From: Embleya sp040605455
GTDB lineage: Bacteria > Actinomycetota > Actinomycetes > Streptomycetales > Streptomycetaceae
Reading direction: 5' to 3'
Length of the DNA stretch: 51,568 nt
NCBI RefSeq assembly: GCF_040605455.1
Contig: NZ_JBEXCV010000055.1
Coordinates: 1-51,568 of the forward strand
The notes under the pieces are model-generated. The model saw only the letters and a program-made list of their open reading frames with translations, had not been told where the DNA came from and did not search any database. This document shows positions 49,770-51,568 of this stretch, in pieces (within the stretch, counting starts at the first letter, position 1; every line of letters starts with the position of its first letter). The translations under genes were made by a program, and so were the position numbers.

Positions 49770-51568
49770 TCACCACTCGATCGGCAGGTCCAGCGGCGCG
49801 GTTCCGCTCGGAGCGATCCGGCGGCTCTGTAGGGCGAACGTCATCACCTGCTGGAACACCGGTGCGCACAGACTGCCGCCACCGCCGTCGATGCCCGGCG
49901 CCTGGAGCGTGACGGACACCACGACTTGCGGATTGTCCGCCGGGGCGAAGCCGATGAACGACGTCGTGTAGCCGTTGTAGCGGCCGGTCTTGGGGTCGAC
50001 CCGGTTCGCGGTGCCGGTCTTGCCCGCGACCCGGTAGCCGGGGATCCGGCCGTTCTTGCCGGTGCCGCCCTCGTCGGCGACCACCGTCTCCAACATGTCG
50101 CTCACCTGGCGGGCGGTCTCCGGGCTGACCACCACGTTCGACTTGGGCGCGGCGGCGGGCTTGAACTTCCCGTCCGGGCCGGTGCTGCCCTTGAACAGGC
50201 TCGGTTCGATCCGCACGCCGCCGTTGGCGATGGTCTGGAACACCGAGGTGGCCTGGACCGAGTTGACCGACAGGCCCTGGCCGAACGGGATCGTGTACTG
50301 CTGGGAGCCGTTCCACTTCTGCGGCTGGGCCAGAATGCCGGGCGTCTCGCCCGGGAACTTGAGTCCGGAGGGCTGTCCGACGCCGAACCGGGTCAGGTAG
50401 TCGTGCAGTTTGGCGTTGGCCTCGGCGCGGTCCGGCGAGAGTTGTTCCGAGGCCAGGATCGTGCCGATGTTGCTGGACTTGGCCAGGACGCCGGCCAGGG
50501 TGAGCTGCTGGGTGGCGTGGTCGTGCTCGTCCTTGAACAGTTGATCGGCCCGGGCGAGTCGGTTCGGCACGGTCACGTGCGTGCCCGGGGTGGCCCGGCC
50601 CTCCTGGATGACCGCGGCCATGGTCATCACCTTGCCGGTGCTGCCCGGCTCGTAGGCCTCCTCGACGGCCCGGTTGCCCAGGTTGTGCACGTCGCCGGGG
50701 CCGATGTGGTTGGGGTCGTATCCGGGCGCGGTGGCCATCGCCAGGATCTGGCCGGTGCGCACGTCCTGGACCACCACGGTGCCCGATTCGGACTTGGTCT
50801 CGGTGACCTTCGCGGCGATCAACTGCTCCGCGTACCACTGCAGGTCGCGCGAGACGGTCAACTGCACGTCGGCCCCGGGCACCGCCTCTCGGCCGGTGAG
50901 GTCGGAGGTGGGCACCCGGCGGCCGTAGACCATCTCCTGGGTGGTCCGGCCGTCCTTGCCCGCCAGTTGGCCGTCCAGGGTCATCTCCAGGCCGCCGCCG
51001 CCGTGGCCGGTGGCGTTGACGAAGCCGACCAGGTTGGCGCCGACCGGTCCGGCCGGATAGACCCGCTTGCTGTGCTTGGTCGAGTAGATGCCGACCAGGT
51101 CGTTGCGGCGCACCTTGCCCAGGTCCTTCTGCACTTGGCGGATGTGGTTCCACACCGCGGGCTCGACCTGTGCGGCGAGCACCACGTAACGCGACTTGGG
51201 CGTGCGCAGTTTCTCCTCGATGGCCACCGGGTCGCCGTTCACGAGCGGGGCCAGCGCCAGCGCGGTGGCGCGCGGGTCGTACTTCTGCACCTGGGTGGGA
51301 TCGGCGGTGACGTCGTACGCGTCCACCGACTTGGCCAGGCTCACCCCGAAGGCGTCGGTGAGCGCGCCGCGTTCGGCCGGGACGTTGACGGTCTGGGTGC
51401 GCTTGGCGGCGGCCTGCGCGGCGTACGCGGGCGCGTCCAGAGCCTGCAACTGGAGCAGTCGGCCCGCGAACAGGGTCAGCACCACGCCGAGCGCGATCAG
51501 CCCGATCCGCAGCCGCTTGCGCGGGTCGCCCATCCGCGCGGCGGTCCGCGGCCGGTGGCCGGGCCGAG
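49770..51568 (-). CDS. ftsI: Septal penicillin-binding protein FtsI, 5' end beyond window
   Basis: At least 587 residues, class B transpeptidase with a cytoplasmic tail, one helix (LRIGLIALGVVLTLFAGRLL), the pedestal domain and the penicillin-binding domain. Active-site motifs: SxxK in YEPGSTGKVMTMA (about 298 from ATG 51533), SSN in VLAKSSNIGTIL and KTG in RVAGKTGTANRV. It cross-links septal peptidoglycan with FtsW. The frame continues upstream of the ATG at 51533 to the window edge as RPGHRPRTAAR, like the Arg/Pro-rich tail of Streptomyces FtsI, so the real start is probably outside the window. Confidence 0.95.
   Translation of the reverse strand, partial: RPGHRPRTAARMGDPRKRLRIGLIALGVVLTLFAGRLLQLQALDAPAYAAQAAAKRTQTVNVPAERGALTDAFGVSLAKSVDAYDVTADPTQVQKYDPRATALALAPLVNGDPVAIEEKLRTPKSRYVVLAAQVEPAVWNHIRQVQKDLGKVRRNDLVGIYSTKHSKRVYPAGPVGANLVGFVNATGHGGGGLEMTLDGQLAGKDGRTTQEMVYGRRVPTSDLTGREAVPGADVQLTVSRDLQWYAEQLIAAKVTETKSESGTVVVQDVRTGQILAMATAPGYDPNHIGPGDVHNLGNRAVEEAYEPGSTGKVMTMAAVIQEGRATPGTHVTVPNRLARADQLFKDEHDHATQQLTLAGVLAKSSNIGTILASEQLSPDRAEANAKLHDYLTRFGVGQPSGLKFPGETPGILAQPQKWNGSQQYTIPFGQGLSVNSVQATSVFQTIANGGVRIEPSLFKGSTGPDGKFKPAAAPKSNVVVSPETARQVSDMLETVVADEGGTGKNGRIPGYRVAGKTGTANRVDPKTGRYNGYTTSFIGFAPADNPQVVVSVTLQAPGIDGGGGSLCAPVFQQVMTFALQSRRIAPSGTAPLDLPIEW

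Overview
The window is 51.6 kb of very GC-rich DNA with strongly GC-biased third codon positions, many GTG and some TTG starts, and chains of 4-base start/stop overlaps. The gene content and order (trpE, the his cluster, lspA, ileS, divIVA, sepF, ftsZ and the mur/fts genes) match the conserved chromosomal core of Streptomyces and close relatives in Streptomycetaceae. FtsZ is near-identical, from memory, to Streptomyces FtsZ in its core. This looks like chromosomal core sequence. I see no phage genes, insertion sequences, CRISPR arrays, tRNAs or rRNAs.

Layout. 1-5207 (minus strand): a five-copy 26-bp tandem repeat, two small membrane proteins of the Trp neighbourhood, trpE, hisI, a DinB/MDMPI-like protein and a membrane-anchored esterase. 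5496-9184 (plus): a heterodimeric ABC exporter ending in a strong hairpin terminator. 9285-13026 (minus): two paralogous single-pass 'septum formation' domain proteins, an MFS exporter and an HTH regulator with an AT-rich triple-repeat operator and a probably leaderless mRNA. 13157-19037 (minus): hisD-hisC-hisB-small membrane protein-hisH-hisA(priA)-ridA-hisF, closed by a U-tract terminator. 19146-21883 (plus): a beta-helix membrane protein with channel-like topology, a LON-domain protein and a YbaK deacylase. 22065-25443 (minus): a DUF2567 protein, a two-gene ABC system and an unknown membrane protein. 25597-31508: mscS (plus), then on the minus strand a dienelactone hydrolase-like protein, a Na+/H+ antiporter, a pseudouridine synthase, lspA and a TraR/DksA zinc-finger protein. 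31509-35189 (plus): a T-box leader and ileS. 35339 to the end (minus): the division and cell-wall cluster ftsI (cut by the window edge), murE, murF, mraY, murD, ftsW, murG, ftsQ, ftsZ, pgeF, yggS, sepF, yggT and divIVA.

How the genes work together. The right third makes lipid II from the UDP-MurNAc-tripeptide step to the flippable precursor, and places it at the septum (FtsQ, FtsW, FtsI, FtsZ, SepF) and at the hyphal tip (DivIVA). The his block carries seven histidine enzymes plus hisI 10 kb away, beside trpE; the HisA here is probably the dual-function PriA. The transport genes between these blocks are the more variable part.

Most worth a second look: the leaderless HTH regulator with a 3 x 14-bp operator, the T-box before ileS whose two alternative pairings can be read from the sequence, the channel-like beta-helix protein, the mscS/hydrolase tail-to-tail overlap, the 51-residue membrane protein inside the his operon, and an inverted repeat in the ftsZ promoter region.
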